DNA of 64,000 nt from Neurospora intermedia (taxonomy: Eukaryota; Ascomycota; Sordariomycetes; Sordariales; Sordariaceae). Numbering within the stretch: position 1 is the stretch's first letter; every line of letters starts with the position of its first letter. The stretch is taken from positions 2,728,001-2,792,000 of the forward strand of contig BTPP01000004.1 of assembly GCA_037102815.1 (NCBI GenBank). The letters are read 5' to 3'. The position numbers were made by a program, and so were the translations under genes. Below the pieces are notes generated by a model that saw nothing but the letters and a program-made list of their open reading frames with translations, had not been told where the DNA came from and made no database searches. Positions 11,971-22,649 of this stretch are shown piece by piece.

Positions 11971-13170
11971 TGTTGTTTATCGATGATGGTGAATGTACTG
12001 ATAGGTGGTTGGTTCGCTAGTGACGCACTCGGATGGCGAAACTTGAGGCCGTTGTTTATCGATAAGTCGTTTTTGAATGTAGTGAAGTGGAGGTAGCGGA
12101 AACTGAAGCTAGGTGATCGCAATTGACAAATGACCGGAAAGCTGGGTCGGTGTTGTTGTTTACGTCGGGAGCTCTAGAGTGGATGCGCCGGCGGTGCAAG
12201 GCAGCAAGGATGAGCAATTCGGGGTTGTCGCAGTCAGGATCGAAAGGCAAGAAAGAGGACAAAGAGATTTCGAGGTTGCCCAATATGTAGTGGCTCAGAA
12301 GGTGAATGAATTAACAAAGCCGGCAATGCCAACTCACACAATACTATCCACGGTGTTTGTATAAAAGGGGAGTGGTTGGGTTTAACGTCGACTCGCTGGA
12401 ATGGGGAACCTTGACGCGTCTACGCTTCTTTTTGATCGCGACTGTGCGCGCCGCTCGGTCACAGTGAATTTTGTGGGGTTCCATGATGGAGCTGCGGTAC
12501 CTCAGCGGGCAGGGCCACGCAGGGGTTTGAATCAATCAATGGCAGCGGGGAAATGTGGGGTCCAGCCCAAGCAGTTTGTCAACGTCCATACATACCTAGG
12601 TATGCATAAATGCATAGGTACTACGGATAGTATCATATCTGGGCATGTCATTCGCCCCTGTCAGGGCAAAGTTCGACGCACAGCGCTTCCAGTGGCCACG
12701 GCACCTCAGCGCTTTCCACTGCCACACTTGCAGCTGCAGCCGCCTTTCCCCATAGTTCCGCTAGCGAACCCGCCAGCCCGTGGCCCCGTCTTCCTTGCTT
12801 CCCGTCTTGAGACTACCCGCCTACCTAACCAGCTTGTAAACTGTGCACCTATTGGAAACCTTGTAGAGGACACGACATCATCAACACCGCGGCATCTAGT
12901 CATTCATCAACGTTAACCTCCCACGCTCTTTTTCCTCGGGGTAGGCGTTATCACATAGTTAGGTCAAACGTATTCCGTCAAGAGATTGCTCTTCGTTCCA
13001 ATCCGAATCCAAGCATCGTCGTCGTTGAACCTGCACCAGGTTGGAGACGGTACCCAATCCATACCATCCGTGTTAGCGACGCCGCTATCGCCCGGCAGAC
13101 AGGACCCGCCAAGCATCCGATAACGAATCAACACCAACTACGCAATCGTTTGCCCTACGAACATATCACC
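11971..13170. other. Divergent CenH3/derlin promoter region
   Basis: 1.2 kb between two divergent start codons. It contains a TATAAAA at 12360-12366 and, at 12594-12625, a perfect 12-base palindrome ATACCTAGGTAT next to the inverted repeat TATGCAT-AA-ATGCATA. A 171-codon frame at 12401-12916 has no recognisable motif and is not called as a gene. Confidence 0.6.
12360..12366 (+). promoter_or_regulatory. TATA-like element
   Basis: TATAAAA followed by GGGG. It is 805 bases upstream of the derlin ATG, so if used it implies a long leader or an unrecognised transcript. Confidence 0.3.
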
Positions 13171-14056
13171 ATGGACCAGATGATCGGTGGTGGTGGCGGC
13201 GATGCCGGGCGCTTCCCGCTCGAGACGTGGTTCTGGGAGATGCCCATCTGTACAAGGTGGTGGACGACGGCAACCATGCTCATGAGTGGCTTGGTCCAGT
13301 GCGAGCTTATAACTCCCTTCCAGCTCTTCTATAGCTACCGCGCCGTCTTTGTAAAGTCACAGGTTCGTCGTGTACATGTTCATATTTCTGCGAGAGAAAT
13401 AATTCGCTGACATGGCTGCTGTTGGTGTTCCTGCTCAGTACTGGCGACTACTCACCACCTTCCTCTACTTCGGGCCCTTCTCCCTCGACCTTCTCTTCCA
13501 CGTCTACTTCCTGCAACGCTACGCTCGATTACTCGAAGAATCGGCAGGCCGATCACCCGCCCACTTCTCATGGCTGTTACTCTACGCCATGGTGTTCCTC
13601 CTGATTCTGTCGCCGCTCGTTTCCATGCCATTTCTTGGCCATCCGCTTTCGTCGACGCTGGTTTACATATGGTCTCGCCGTAACCCGGATACCCGGTTAA
13701 GCTTCCTTGGGTTACTGGTGTTTAGCGCACCCTACTTGCCATGGGTACTCATGGCTTTTAGCTTGACCCTTCATGGCACAATTCCCAAGGATGAGTTGAT
13801 GGGCATGGTTATTGGCCATATCTGGTACTTTTTCACCGACGTGTATCCTCCTCTTCACGGCGGTTCAAGACCCCTTGACCCGCCCATGTGGTGGCGTCGT
13901 ATCTTTGGTATGTAGTCTTCCTTTTGCTGCCCCGATGTATAATATGCTAACAACGATCTCAAAGAGGGCCGGCCACGCGAGGAGACCACGGATGGCATCA
14001 ATAACGAGATTGCAGTCGCTGGCGCTCCTGAAGTCGCGCCACCCGAGGTCCGCTGA
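13171..14056 (+). CDS. Derlin (Der1-like ER protein)
   Basis: Multi-pass ER membrane pseudoprotease of the rhomboid superfamily, acting in retrotranslocation of misfolded proteins during ER-associated degradation. Exons: 13171-13362, 13439-13907 and 13965-14056, giving 250 residues; donors GTTCGT and GTATGT, acceptors CTCAG and CAAAG, with a TGCTAAC branch in intron 2. The family is evident from the N-terminal PLETWFWEMPICTRWWTT, the WR motif in YWRLLTTFLYFGPFSLD, several hydrophobic segments between about residues 65 and 200, and the hallmark GMVIGHIWYFFTDVYP near residues 195-210. The C-terminal tail is hydrophilic and acidic. I see no clear SHP box for binding Cdc48/p97, so recruitment could differ from animal Derlin-1. 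The start was chosen as the first ATG after an ATATCACC context, with a Gly-rich MDQMIGGGGGD start. It faces CenH3 divergently and is convergent with the dioxygenase gene. Confidence 0.94.
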
Positions 14057-14599
14057 GGCGTATGAATTGAGGGATGGGAAGCCGGTTGTACAATGCTAGT
14101 CAGGACCACGGGCTACAACTGCATGACAGGTCAGGTCATGCTAATTTGCTGATATTTCTGTTTCAAAGGAGGATACCAGGCGTTTTTTTGGGGAATTTGG
14201 GATCAGTTGACACAAGACAGTCATTCGCTACGGCACAAAAGCAGCGCACTTTATGCATGCCGTCTTGTGCGGTTTCGTTCAGGACAACACCATGACATTT
14301 CACAGGAAAAGCAAAACCAAGTCTACGTCAAACCAGCTATGTCAGAAGGTCCGATTACCACAAGCTTGGGTGGCGGCCAGGTCGGTGAGGCAAAAAGGGA
14401 AACACCTGAATGGTCGCACACCAGACTTTGGTTGATAGGTGTTATAGATATTTCGTATGCATTTGGGTATAGATATATGGCGCTTAACGCAAAGTAGCGA
14501 ACTCGGCTAACGTATTGTTTTGTGCTTTCCTTCTTTCAAATTGTGGTGGCTATAAAGGCTATGTCCTATCCCTTTTGGCTGCTCCTATGCCTGTTCAGC
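14057..14599. other. Convergent 3' flanks of derlin and acireductone dioxygenase
   Basis: 543 bases between two stop codons. Nothing beyond probable 3' untranslated sequence was recognised. Confidence 0.6.
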
Positions 14600-15346
14600 T
14601 TAGGCCTTCAGGAACTGAGTGACATACTCCTGGCGGTAGGGGTTCTCATCAAGCCCGTCAGTGCGGTTCAGAGGCGTCCACTTGGGTTCTTCCTTGAATA
14701 GACGCATAGCCTGGATATACTTTTACACAGTAAAGGGTATGTCAGTTCTCCATCTCCAAGAATCTGATGCCGATTCCACCGAAACAGAAATAGGGATAAA
14801 CATACGTTGGTATCATCAGTAGTAAACCTATGATAAATGCCTGCAGGCAGGATGATCAAATCATCCTTGACAAGCTTGATGCGAATCCACTCGTCGCCCT
14901 CGTTGCGTACGTCAAAGTACCCGGCACCATCGCGAATGTACCGGATCTCCTCGTCCTCGTGCAGGTGCTCGTCGAAGAACTGGCGCACCTTCGTCTCGTA
15001 GATGGCCCCCATCTTCTCGGGCGAGACGATGATCTCGTCCCGGTTCTTGTAGCCGCGCTCCGACGCCAGGGTGTTTACGCCCTCGACATCTGGGAACCGG
15101 AAGTAAAGGACGCCGACCTTTTCAAGCTCCGCGACCGTCACTTCCTTGCCGGAGTCGTGGGGGAGGCGTTGGTCACCCTGATTTTTGTTAGTAACGGGTG
15201 ATGATGGATATTGGGCCTGGGGAAGGAATGGAAGATTCTCTATGACGGGAACCCATGCAGACAGGCAAACAGGGAAGTGAGCGAGTCCCGTTGAATCATG
15301 TTTCGAGGTAGCTTACAGGGAGGTTATCGTAGAAGTAGGCCTTCAT
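14600..15346 (-). CDS. adi1: Acireductone dioxygenase, methionine salvage
   Basis: Cupin metalloenzyme that oxidises acireductone (1,2-dihydroxy-5-(methylthio)pent-1-en-3-one) with O2. The Fe form gives the 2-keto acid precursor of methionine plus formate; the Ni form is off-pathway in known homologues. Exons on the minus strand: 15346-15317 (only 10 codons, [10 protein letters not shown]), 15177-14806 and 14719-14600, giving 173 residues; donors GTAAGC and GTATGT, acceptors TCAG and AAAAG, all phase 0. The metal ligands of the family are visible: His81 and His83 and Glu87 in [11 protein letters not shown], and His126 in [10 protein letters not shown]. The GDQRLPH start and the C-terminal YVTQFLKA also match family members, and the length is normal. 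It is divergent from the short-chain dehydrogenase gene. A very safe call. Confidence 0.96.
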
Positions 15347-16519
15347 TTTGGGCTATTTTACTGTTTGATAGTTGTCTGCTTCTGGAACGGGGTAGAGGTA
15401 TCAATGAGACGACGCCGCGGGGTTTTGGTAGGTGTCGTTGCGATGAATTGTGGGGCCAGCAAGTGAGGTGGAAACAAGATGGTTGGAGATGGTTCAGGGA
15501 TGATGGTTTAAGTGTGATGATGATGTGTATAAGACTATATAGAGTTCATTCCTTATTCTCACGAAATACTTCGGATGAAGGTCCTTGTTTTTTTTTTGGA
15601 CCGGATTTCACGCTGCCACAGACAAATTTTCGGTTGTGGCCGGGTTGTATCCTATACCATGCCCATGTTTTACCACCAAAGCGGGTGACGTATGGAGGGG
15701 TTTTTTCTTTGGTGAGATGCTGTACGAAAATTGCGCCATCGCCCCCCCGATACAACGATTCGGCACTTGATCACCCGGCTTCGGCTTTACCACGACCGCC
15801 CGGATTTGCAGTTCAGGGGTAGTAAACATTGATGTCGCACAGGGTTGTTGCTTGTGCTGCTGCCAGGGACGTGTTCTTGGTGACGACTTGTGGTCCTTGC
15901 GGAGCATCCAGAAGAGCCTTGTCAGTGCAGCTGCTGATGGTATCGGTAATCATCTTAATAACAAGACTCAATGTTACTTCAACAAAAGAAATATGCTTGA
16001 ACAACATCGTGGAAAACGCACGTTTGACAGAATCGATCAAGCTACCGTAAATGGATCATTTGTATATATACATAACCATGCATTGATAGAAAGCAAACGT
16101 AGAGATCACGTAAGGCGGGCGAATGCGTTTATCGGGCCAGGAAGGGAGACATGCAACTACGGGGGTCTGACTAACAACTTCATGTGTCCTGTGAAATCCA
16201 ATCTCGTGAACATGTCAGGGCTGATGCTCCTTCGGGACTTCATAACACCCCTCGTTTTCATCGCCGTATCACGTTTTTCTTCAATCAAGCTTCGTCCACG
16301 ACACCTCAGGCCTTGACTCGGTCGTTAGATTATCGCTATTCCCACTGGTCGTGACAATGACATGAGATTCGATAAAGCGGGCGTCTGCGTATCGCACATT
16401 GCACCGCCGGCATCGCCAGTTGTTATCCCTGAGCTTCAATAGGAATCTTCACTTGAGCCTTCTGGCGCTTCAGAGTACATCGAATTCAAACCACCGCCCT
16501 TCTTCATTGCAACCTCGCC
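15347..16519. other. Divergent promoter region, dioxygenase / dehydrogenase
   Basis: 1.17 kb between divergent start codons. The open frames here are short, overlapping and without motifs. No clear regulatory element was identified by eye. Confidence 0.55.
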
Positions 16520-17688
16520 ATGGAACAAGGAACTCCAAGCATAACCGGGAGTGAGACTCCTAGTAAAAAGGGGAAGGTCGCACTCCCAGCGAGTTGTGAT
16601 CCACCACAGCCTGGCGTACCACGGAAGCCCCTAGTTTGGATCGTAAGAAGCCTCATTACCTCCCGTACCTCAAAACCCCCTCATTTGACTGACATACACA
16701 CCTACCGCAGGTCTTCGGCGGCACCGGCCAAATTGGCCGTTCCCTGGTCAAGAGCTGCCTCAACCACGGCGACTTTGTCACCATCGTAGGCCGCATCTTC
16801 GAGTCCACGCGGGAGCAGATGGCTGCAGCGCACCTGCACCACCCGCAAGCAGAGAACGCCTTCGGCACCCTATGCGACGTGCGCGACTACGCCTCGGTCA
16901 ACCGGGTCATCGACCAGACGCTCGACCGGTTCGGGCGCATCGACTGCATCGCCAACTGCTCCGGCTACGGCGTCATCGGCGCGTGCGAGGATCAGGACGA
17001 GCACGAGATCCGCAACCAGTTCGAGACCAACTTTATGGGCACCGTGCATATCATCCAGGCCAGCCTGCCCTATTTCCGCGAGTTGGGGCACGGCGGGCGG
17101 TACATCATTTTCAGCTCTACGTCTGGGGCGCTAGGCGTGCCGGGTCTAGGACCCTACTGTGCTACCAAGTATGCGGTGGAAGGCTTGATCGAGGCGATGC
17201 TCTACGAGGTCGACGCGTTCAACATCAAGGCCACCCTCGTCGAACCGGGGTTGGTAAGGAGAGACGAGGCTGATACATCTATGGTGCCCCGCTGGGGCCA
17301 TTTCTTGATCAAGCCGGCCAGTGAACCGTACTCACATGCGACGTCGCCGGCGCTGCATGCGAAAAGGATGGTGCAGTGGTTGGGCGATAAGCAGCCGACC
17401 AGTGCCCAGAAGTGCGCGGACTTGGTGTGGCAGCTGGGCCACTGCTCGTACCCGCCGCTGAGGCTGCTGTTGGGCAGTTATGCGATTGAGAGTATCCGGG
17501 ACCGGTTGCGGTCAGTAACGGAGGAGCTGGAGGACTGGAAGCACCTGCATTTTCCGGTGGCGCCGGAGCCGGGGAGCAGCGGGGAGAATAGGGGTGAGGA
17601 CGGCGAAAACAAGGGGAGTGATCATGTCGACAGAGACCAGGACATGGAGATGGAGGTTGAAACGTCTCCTACTAGCACCAAGGAATAA
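16520..17688 (+). CDS. Short-chain dehydrogenase/reductase
   Basis: NAD(P)-dependent oxidoreductase of the classical SDR type; substrate unknown. Exons 16520-16642 and 16711-17688 (donor GTAAGA, acceptor CCGCAG, phase 0), 366 residues. A 41-residue N-terminal extension (MEQGTPSITGSETPSKKGK...) precedes the Rossmann fold, and the intron falls exactly before the cofactor strand. The nucleotide motif is VFGGTGQIG (residues 42-50), GGTGxIG rather than the usual TGxxxGIG. ANCSGYG stands at the NNAG position. The catalytic set is Ser177 in SSTSGALGVPG and Tyr190/Lys194 in YCATK, followed by the EPGLV segment after the active site. The C-terminal 50 residues are charged and disordered (GENRGEDGENKGSDHVDRDQ). 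There is no signal peptide or membrane segment. The fold and active site are clear; the physiological reaction is not. Confidence 0.88.
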
Positions 17689-18517
17689 TCACGGTTCGCT
17701 CAGCTTCCTGAAACATTGGACGACAAGACGCTTCCTGCCCGCTCCAAAGTTGCCGGCTGCAGTCTGTAGGCACTATATAACGTTTCTTATCTGATCCCTT
17801 CACCACAACGGGCTCTGCTGTGCCGGTCTCATGGCGCAGTGGTTCCGTTCCGTTGATGAAAACATTGCCGGGTGCGCGGCACTCGTGGCATGGTTTTCGT
17901 ACGTCGCAGCTGGAGCATTGTGGTTCGTTCCACAAGCTTACCTGGGCGACCGAGCTTTTTGCAATTTCCATCGAAGAGCGGAATGGCTGGGGACAAAGCA
18001 TTTGGGTGTTTGCATTTTTTTTTCTTCTTCCTTTTTTCTTTGGGTTTTTGAAGGAGGCTTTTCTTGGTCGCAGTGGGAAAGATGCGCATCATCAGTCACA
18101 GGTCTAGAAGACAACGAAGACGCGCTACGCAAACATGGCATTGAAGCAGGCCAGAACACGCTTAGGGGAGAATACTGGAGTGATTTAATGATACTATCAA
18201 CACCCGCTTCTTTTGGCAATTGCCCGCGTGAAGCGCAAATCGCCTCTCAATCCGCTCCCCACATCTGAGCGTAAATGCATGCTACTGTCTTCAAATCCAT
18301 CATCCCTTTTCCTTTCCCGCTTCCTTTAACCCCCTCTCCCAACCCTACATGCCCTACCTAACACTCTCCCCGTCTATCCCTACCCTTCGTACCAATCCAT
18401 CGTTGTTATCCTTTACCCTCACCTTTATCACCGCTCTTAGCTCCCTCACCAGCCTCCGCAGTGGTTTCCAAGGTAGCTTTGTCAGTCGGTATTGCCCGGC
18501 ACTGGTCCTTGCCCCTG
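17689..18517. other. Convergent 3' flanks, no gene seen
   Basis: 829 bases between the dehydrogenase stop and the stop of the small coiled-coil gene. C/T-rich around 18290-18440. No supported gene. Confidence 0.55.
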
Positions 18518-18745
18518 CTACTGAGTGCCAGTACCTTTTTCAGCCTCTTCCTTCATCTTCTGCTTCTCGGTGGCCTCGACCTTGGCCTTTCTCAACTCCT
18601 CGTGCATTTTCTTCTTCTCAGCCTCCCACTGATCCTTTTCCATCTTGCTTTTCAGCAGCCTCATTGATTTCTCCAGCTGCTCTTCTTGCTTACCGCTGAG
18701 TTTTTGGCCGACGGATTCGTGCTTTGGGGGAGGCTTGTTTTCCAT
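18518..18745 (-). CDS. Small charged coiled-coil protein (hypothetical)
   Basis: A 75-codon frame starting MENKPPPKHESVGQKLSG and continuing as an almost uninterrupted Lys/Glu/Met/Gln-rich helix (EEQLEKSMRLLKSK, EKKKMHEELRKAKVEATEKQ) to the stop. The heptad-like spacing suggests a single coiled coil; there is no membrane or targeting segment. The frame extends further upstream without a stop, but that part has low-complexity His runs and looks like leader, so the ATG at 18745 was chosen. I do not recognise a family. Composition like this can arise by chance from A/G-rich DNA, which lowers confidence, but the clean N-terminus and balanced helix argue for a real short protein. An upstream exon cannot be excluded. 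Confidence 0.5.
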   Translation of the reverse strand: MENKPPPKHESVGQKLSGKQEEQLEKSMRLLKSKMEKDQWEAEKKKMHEELRKAKVEATEKQKMKEEAEKGTGTQ

Positions 18746-19670
18746 TTGGTGGATGACAGGAGGAGATGATCTATAATGTATTATGTGGTGGTGGTGGTGG
18801 TCTTGATATTCTCTGAGTATGTTGTGGTCTTCGTCGACTGACCCGCTGATCTGCTGTTGGAGGAAGAGAAGAGGTGAGAAGTGAGGGATGGTCTTGAGAA
18901 GGGATTCTGTGCAGTTGTTGGGTTGACAGTACCTCGACTGATGTGAACGCAAGGGTCGCCTATCGTTTCGTATCCGTCTTTGGGTCACAGTTGCTTGTCT
19001 TGTTCTGTCTGTCTCGAGACGGCTCCGCGGAGATGGTTTGTAAGTGATGAGCAAGATACGGTAGGCGGGTACAGGGATGTCATTGGATTCGCGTCATTGA
19101 GACGAAGGAAATCTAATGATGGGCGAAATGCTGGATTTGTGGCTTGGAGGAGAGTAAAGGAGTGGCGGGCCACCAGACCAGGTCTAAATACTGCCAAAGC
19201 GGAAAACTGGATTGGGGTGCGCCTTCCACGCGTCTCATTACCCATTCACCTTCAGTTGTGAGTCACAAGTATTTCGAAATTAAACGGTGTGGTCGCCCCT
19301 GCATTAGTTGTTGCGAATAGACCAATATCATCTTGTTGCTTGTTTATTGACGCTTTCAACGTCATCTCCGACACCCACAGCTATTTACTGTTTCCCTTCC
19401 TAGTAGTCTTCGTACACCGAGTCTCCGATGCTGCTGATGCTGCCCGAATCAAGAGACGGTCTCAGTAAACGTGCTCATAAAGACTGGTGTGAATCAGCCG
19501 ATGTTGCATCGTCGTTTTATTTCGCGTTCTGAGGCAGAGCAGGGCATCTGAGGTCATTGGTATTTAGACCCGGATACACTCGAGGGTATATGACTACCTC
19601 TTTATACACAGCACTCATCCCCCTTTTGGTTTCGTTTTTCCACACACATCATCTCATACAAACGCACTAC
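18746..19670. other. Intergenic between small coiled-coil gene and his-6
   Basis: 925 bases containing a probable promoter for the small gene and the 3' flank of the histidine gene. A (GTG)n-like run near 18785-18800 is the only simple repeat noticed. Confidence 0.5.
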
Positions 19671-20863
19671 TCATTGCCTGCGATTCCACTCCACGCATTC
19701 CTGCAACGTGACACCCTTTCCACCAAAGCAATCCAGCGCACTGCCGATAGTCAGGTCAACCTTGCCACCACTCAGTCTCTTGACGGTCTCCAGGTCATCC
19801 AGGTTGCGACCGCCACCGGCATAAGTAACGGGGATGGAACACCACTCGGACAGCCGCTGGACGAGCTTCTCGTCAATGCCTTTTTGCAACCCTTCGTTAT
19901 CGGCGGCGTGGATGAGAAATTCAGAGCAGTAAGGTTCCAATGCCTTGATGGATTCTGTTTGTGATTGAGTCAAAAAATCGGATCAATGGGTGAGTCATCC
20001 ACCAGAAAAGAACGCAAATGGTAAATGAGGAACGAAGAGACATAGACATAGACTTACCCTCGCTCACTTCCATGTCAGTAATTGTCTGCCACTTGTTCAT
20101 GGCGACAAACCACCTGTCGTCTCCCTGGCGGCGACAGCTCAGGTCGATGACCAGCTTGCTCTTGTCACCGTCAAGGGCGGCAAGGACGGCGTCGAGGTGG
20201 GACTGGGAAAATTTGCCGTTGGGGAAGAGGTAGGAGGTGATGATGACCTGTGACGGTAGAAGCGGACATTTTAGCGGAGTGATCTTGTGAAAGGAGAAGG
20301 AAAGTATGAACGACGGTGGAAGGGAAGCTCGATGAGCCCGAGGTCAGAGGTCAGAGGGATGGGTCATGAGAGCATGCGGCACCCCTTTAGGAAAGTAAAC
20401 AAACAAAACGTTCTGGGAAGGAGAACAGAAACATGCCCCTTCACAACTCCCCAACTCAAACTCAAAATGCAAACAACACGCAGTCATGCCCAATACCTGT
20501 CCCACCCTAGGTAGAACCACGAAAACGGTTGACCAACACACCACAAAACTAAAATCAACCAACCTTCTCAGCGCCCGCCTCCACCCACTCCCTCGCATTC
20601 GCATCCGTGATCCCGCCTCCGACCTGCAAGCCGCCCGGCCAAGCCTTCAGCGACTCTAAGGCCGCCTCCTTGTTCCCCGGCCCCAACATGATGACATGCG
20701 CTCCCGACAACTCATTGTCGCGGTACAGCTTGGCAAAGTAAGCAGGCGGGTGGGGAGAAACAAAGTTGGTCTTAAGTTCCGAGGTCGCGCTGTCGAGCGT
20801 GCCGCCGACAATTTGCTTGACTTGGCCGGCATGGAGGTCGATGCAGGGGCGGAAGCGCGTCAT
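19671..20863 (-). CDS. his-6: HisA/His6-type isomerase of histidine synthesis
   Basis: Phosphoribosylformimino-5-aminoimidazole carboxamide ribotide isomerase, fourth step of histidine biosynthesis: an Amadori rearrangement of ProFAR to PRFAR in the cytosol. Exons on the minus strand: 20863-20564, 20247-20058 and 19954-19671, 257 residues; donors GTTGGT and GTAAGT, acceptors CACAG and AACAG. It is a TIM barrel with the two half-barrel signatures: [18 protein letters not shown] with the general base Asp9, and [11 protein letters not shown] with the second catalytic Asp135. Phosphate-binding loops are LQVGGGIT (first half) and VTYAGGGRN plus DLTIGSALD (second half). Length matches yeast His6. 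Intron 2 carries two TGAGTCA sites and the promoter a TGACTC core, consistent with cross-pathway (CPC-1/Gcn4) control known for such genes. It is divergent from the FAF1-like gene. The symbol follows Neurospora usage from memory. Confidence 0.95.
19966..19972. promoter_or_regulatory. CPC-1/Gcn4-type site TGAGTCA
   Basis: Exact TGASTCA match inside intron 2 of the histidine gene, 12 bases before the 3' splice site on the coding strand side. Confidence 0.45.
19991..19997. promoter_or_regulatory. Second CPC-1/Gcn4-type site TGAGTCA
   Basis: Second exact TGASTCA match in the same intron, 25 bases from the first. Confidence 0.45.
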
Positions 20864-21376
20864 TTTGGTGGTGTAGGGTGGGTGGGGGTTTAAGTTGTTG
20901 AGTTGTTGATGTGACTCGATAAAAGATGAAGCTTCAGAGTGTGACGCGCAGGACGGGATGGGATGGAATGTGAGATTAGGTTCCCAGGCGTCATCTGGGC
21001 CCGCTACGTTTCAGTAGGGTAGCCCTATGTGTTCAGTGGGCTTTACGGGAAGATGACCCGCTACCCTACTAGAAAGGGTACCCTACCAGAGCCGGACACA
21101 GTGCTGCAGATCCCTCCCCGACTCCACTGCATGCCGACTGTACCTCTATGGGAACCCGAAAGGGGAGCTGCATGCAAGCTAGAGGTAACTAACACATACA
21201 GGCACAAGAATTACCTTATCGATAAGCCCCAGATGGTCCCTTGTCCAGCATTGGACCAACTGCAAGCCAAAAATTTTGGACTGCGGCAAACCAACCAGCT
21301 GCAACATGATCGCAACACCGACTTAATTCTAACTACATACCGTCTCGTATCTCGTCGTCGAACGTCGCCCTTGAAA
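20864..21376. promoter_or_regulatory. Divergent promoter, his-6 / FAF1-like
   Basis: 513 bases between divergent start codons. It holds the TGACTC core near his-6 and, at 21012-21075, two spaced copies of TAGGGTA/TACCCTA-type sequence (AGTAGGGTAGCCCTA and GCTACCCTACTAGAAAGGGTA). Confidence 0.55.
20912..20917. promoter_or_regulatory. Gcn4 core TGACTC upstream of his-6
   Basis: TGACTC followed by G (6 of 7 of the full consensus), about 50 bases upstream of the his-6 ATG within the 513-base divergent promoter. Confidence 0.45.
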
Positions 21377-22649
21377 ATGCCGTCAGTCACACTACTCGGA
21401 AAACGGAAAAGCATAGCCGCCCAGCCCGAGGCAAAGAAGAAAAAGAGAGCTGCGGAGGACCATGAAGTCAAGAGAAAGAAGCAGAACCTCGCCAAAAAGG
21501 AGGAAAAGCCCGTGAAGAAGGCAGACGAGGAGGAAGAAGAAGAAGAGGAACAACAAGACATCAGCGACGCGCTTTCCGTTTTCCAGCGCGCTTTTGAGGC
21601 TCGGTTCAAACCAATTGCTTCTGCCTCTGCTACCACTACCACAACAAAGGCCGAGAAATCAAAGTCGACCAGAAACAAGACAAGGAAAGCCCAAGAGGAT
21701 GGGGACGGTGTCGGTGATGATTTCGACGAGGACCAAATACTTGAGGACGATGATGCGGTAGATTCAGGCTCGGAAGACGACTTCTCCGGCGAAGAGGATG
21801 AGGAGGATTACAGTGGCAGCGACAGTGAAGAGGAGAAGGATGATGAGGATGCCCCCAAGGTAATGGTGGTGGACTACTCAAAGGACCCGTCAAAGGTGGA
21901 TACGTCGAAGATGTCAAAGAAGGAGCTAAAAGCTTACTTGGTACGTTCTTCCACTTTTCTCATATGGAGTTACTCAACTCTTCTGGGGAGGACGGACGAG
22001 TTCACTAACACATTACCACCTTTAAAAACCACAGTCCTCCAAACCTCCCAATGCCATCCTCGATTCCAACTCCCAAACGAACGGCACCAAGGCCAAAAAA
22101 GACAAGGACGGTGAGGGCGAGGACAGCGCCGCCTTCCTCGCCAACGACCTCGCTCTCCAGCGCCTCATCGCCGAGTCGCACATCCTCTCCGCCGCCGGCG
22201 GCAACGCTTCGCACTACCTCTCTAGCGCCGCCGCCGAAACCGATAAGAACACGCGCGCCTTCGCCGAGGGCCGCATCCGCAAAAAGACGACGGACATGCG
22301 TATGCAAGCGCTTGGGGCAAAGGGCAGTGTGCTGGAGCAGGAGAAGATGCCGATGAACATGCGCAAGGGCATCAAGAAGGCGTCGGAGACGTACGAGCAG
22401 AAGAGGAGGCGGGAGGCCAGGGAGAATGGCATCATCCTGGAGAAGGCGCCCGGCAAGGGCAAGGGTAATGTGAAGAAGAGGAGTGGAGGAGACAGGCCGG
22501 TGGATATGCCTGGTATAGGAAAGATGAGGGGCGCACAGCTTACCATCAGTTCAAGAGAGATCAGGAGTATGGAGAACTCGGGACCTGTCGGGAGAGGAGG
22601 AAGGGGAATGGGTGGAAAGGCTAAGGGCGGGCATAGGAAGAGGAGGTGA
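21377..22649 (+). CDS. faf1: FAF1-like nucleolar 40S ribosome biogenesis protein (DUF4602)
   Basis: Predicted nucleolar factor needed for early pre-rRNA cleavage in the 40S pathway, the role of yeast Faf1 (human C1orf131 is the counterpart). Exons 21377-21940 and 22035-22649 (donor GTACGT, acceptor CACAG, phase 0), 392 residues. The N-terminus is highly charged: a KKKKR-type nuclear signal near residues 20-25, a run of Glu at residues ~53-62 and long Asp/Glu patches up to residue 170. The conserved part is C-terminal: SVLEQEKMPMNMRKGIKKA, RREARENGIILEKA and the closing GIGKMRGAQLTISSREIRSM followed by a Gly/Arg/Lys-rich end. The ATG at 21377 was chosen because it opens MPSVTLLGKRKS; the frame is open upstream but without coding character. 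Family assignment rests on the C-terminal region and is fairly confident. Confidence 0.82.
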
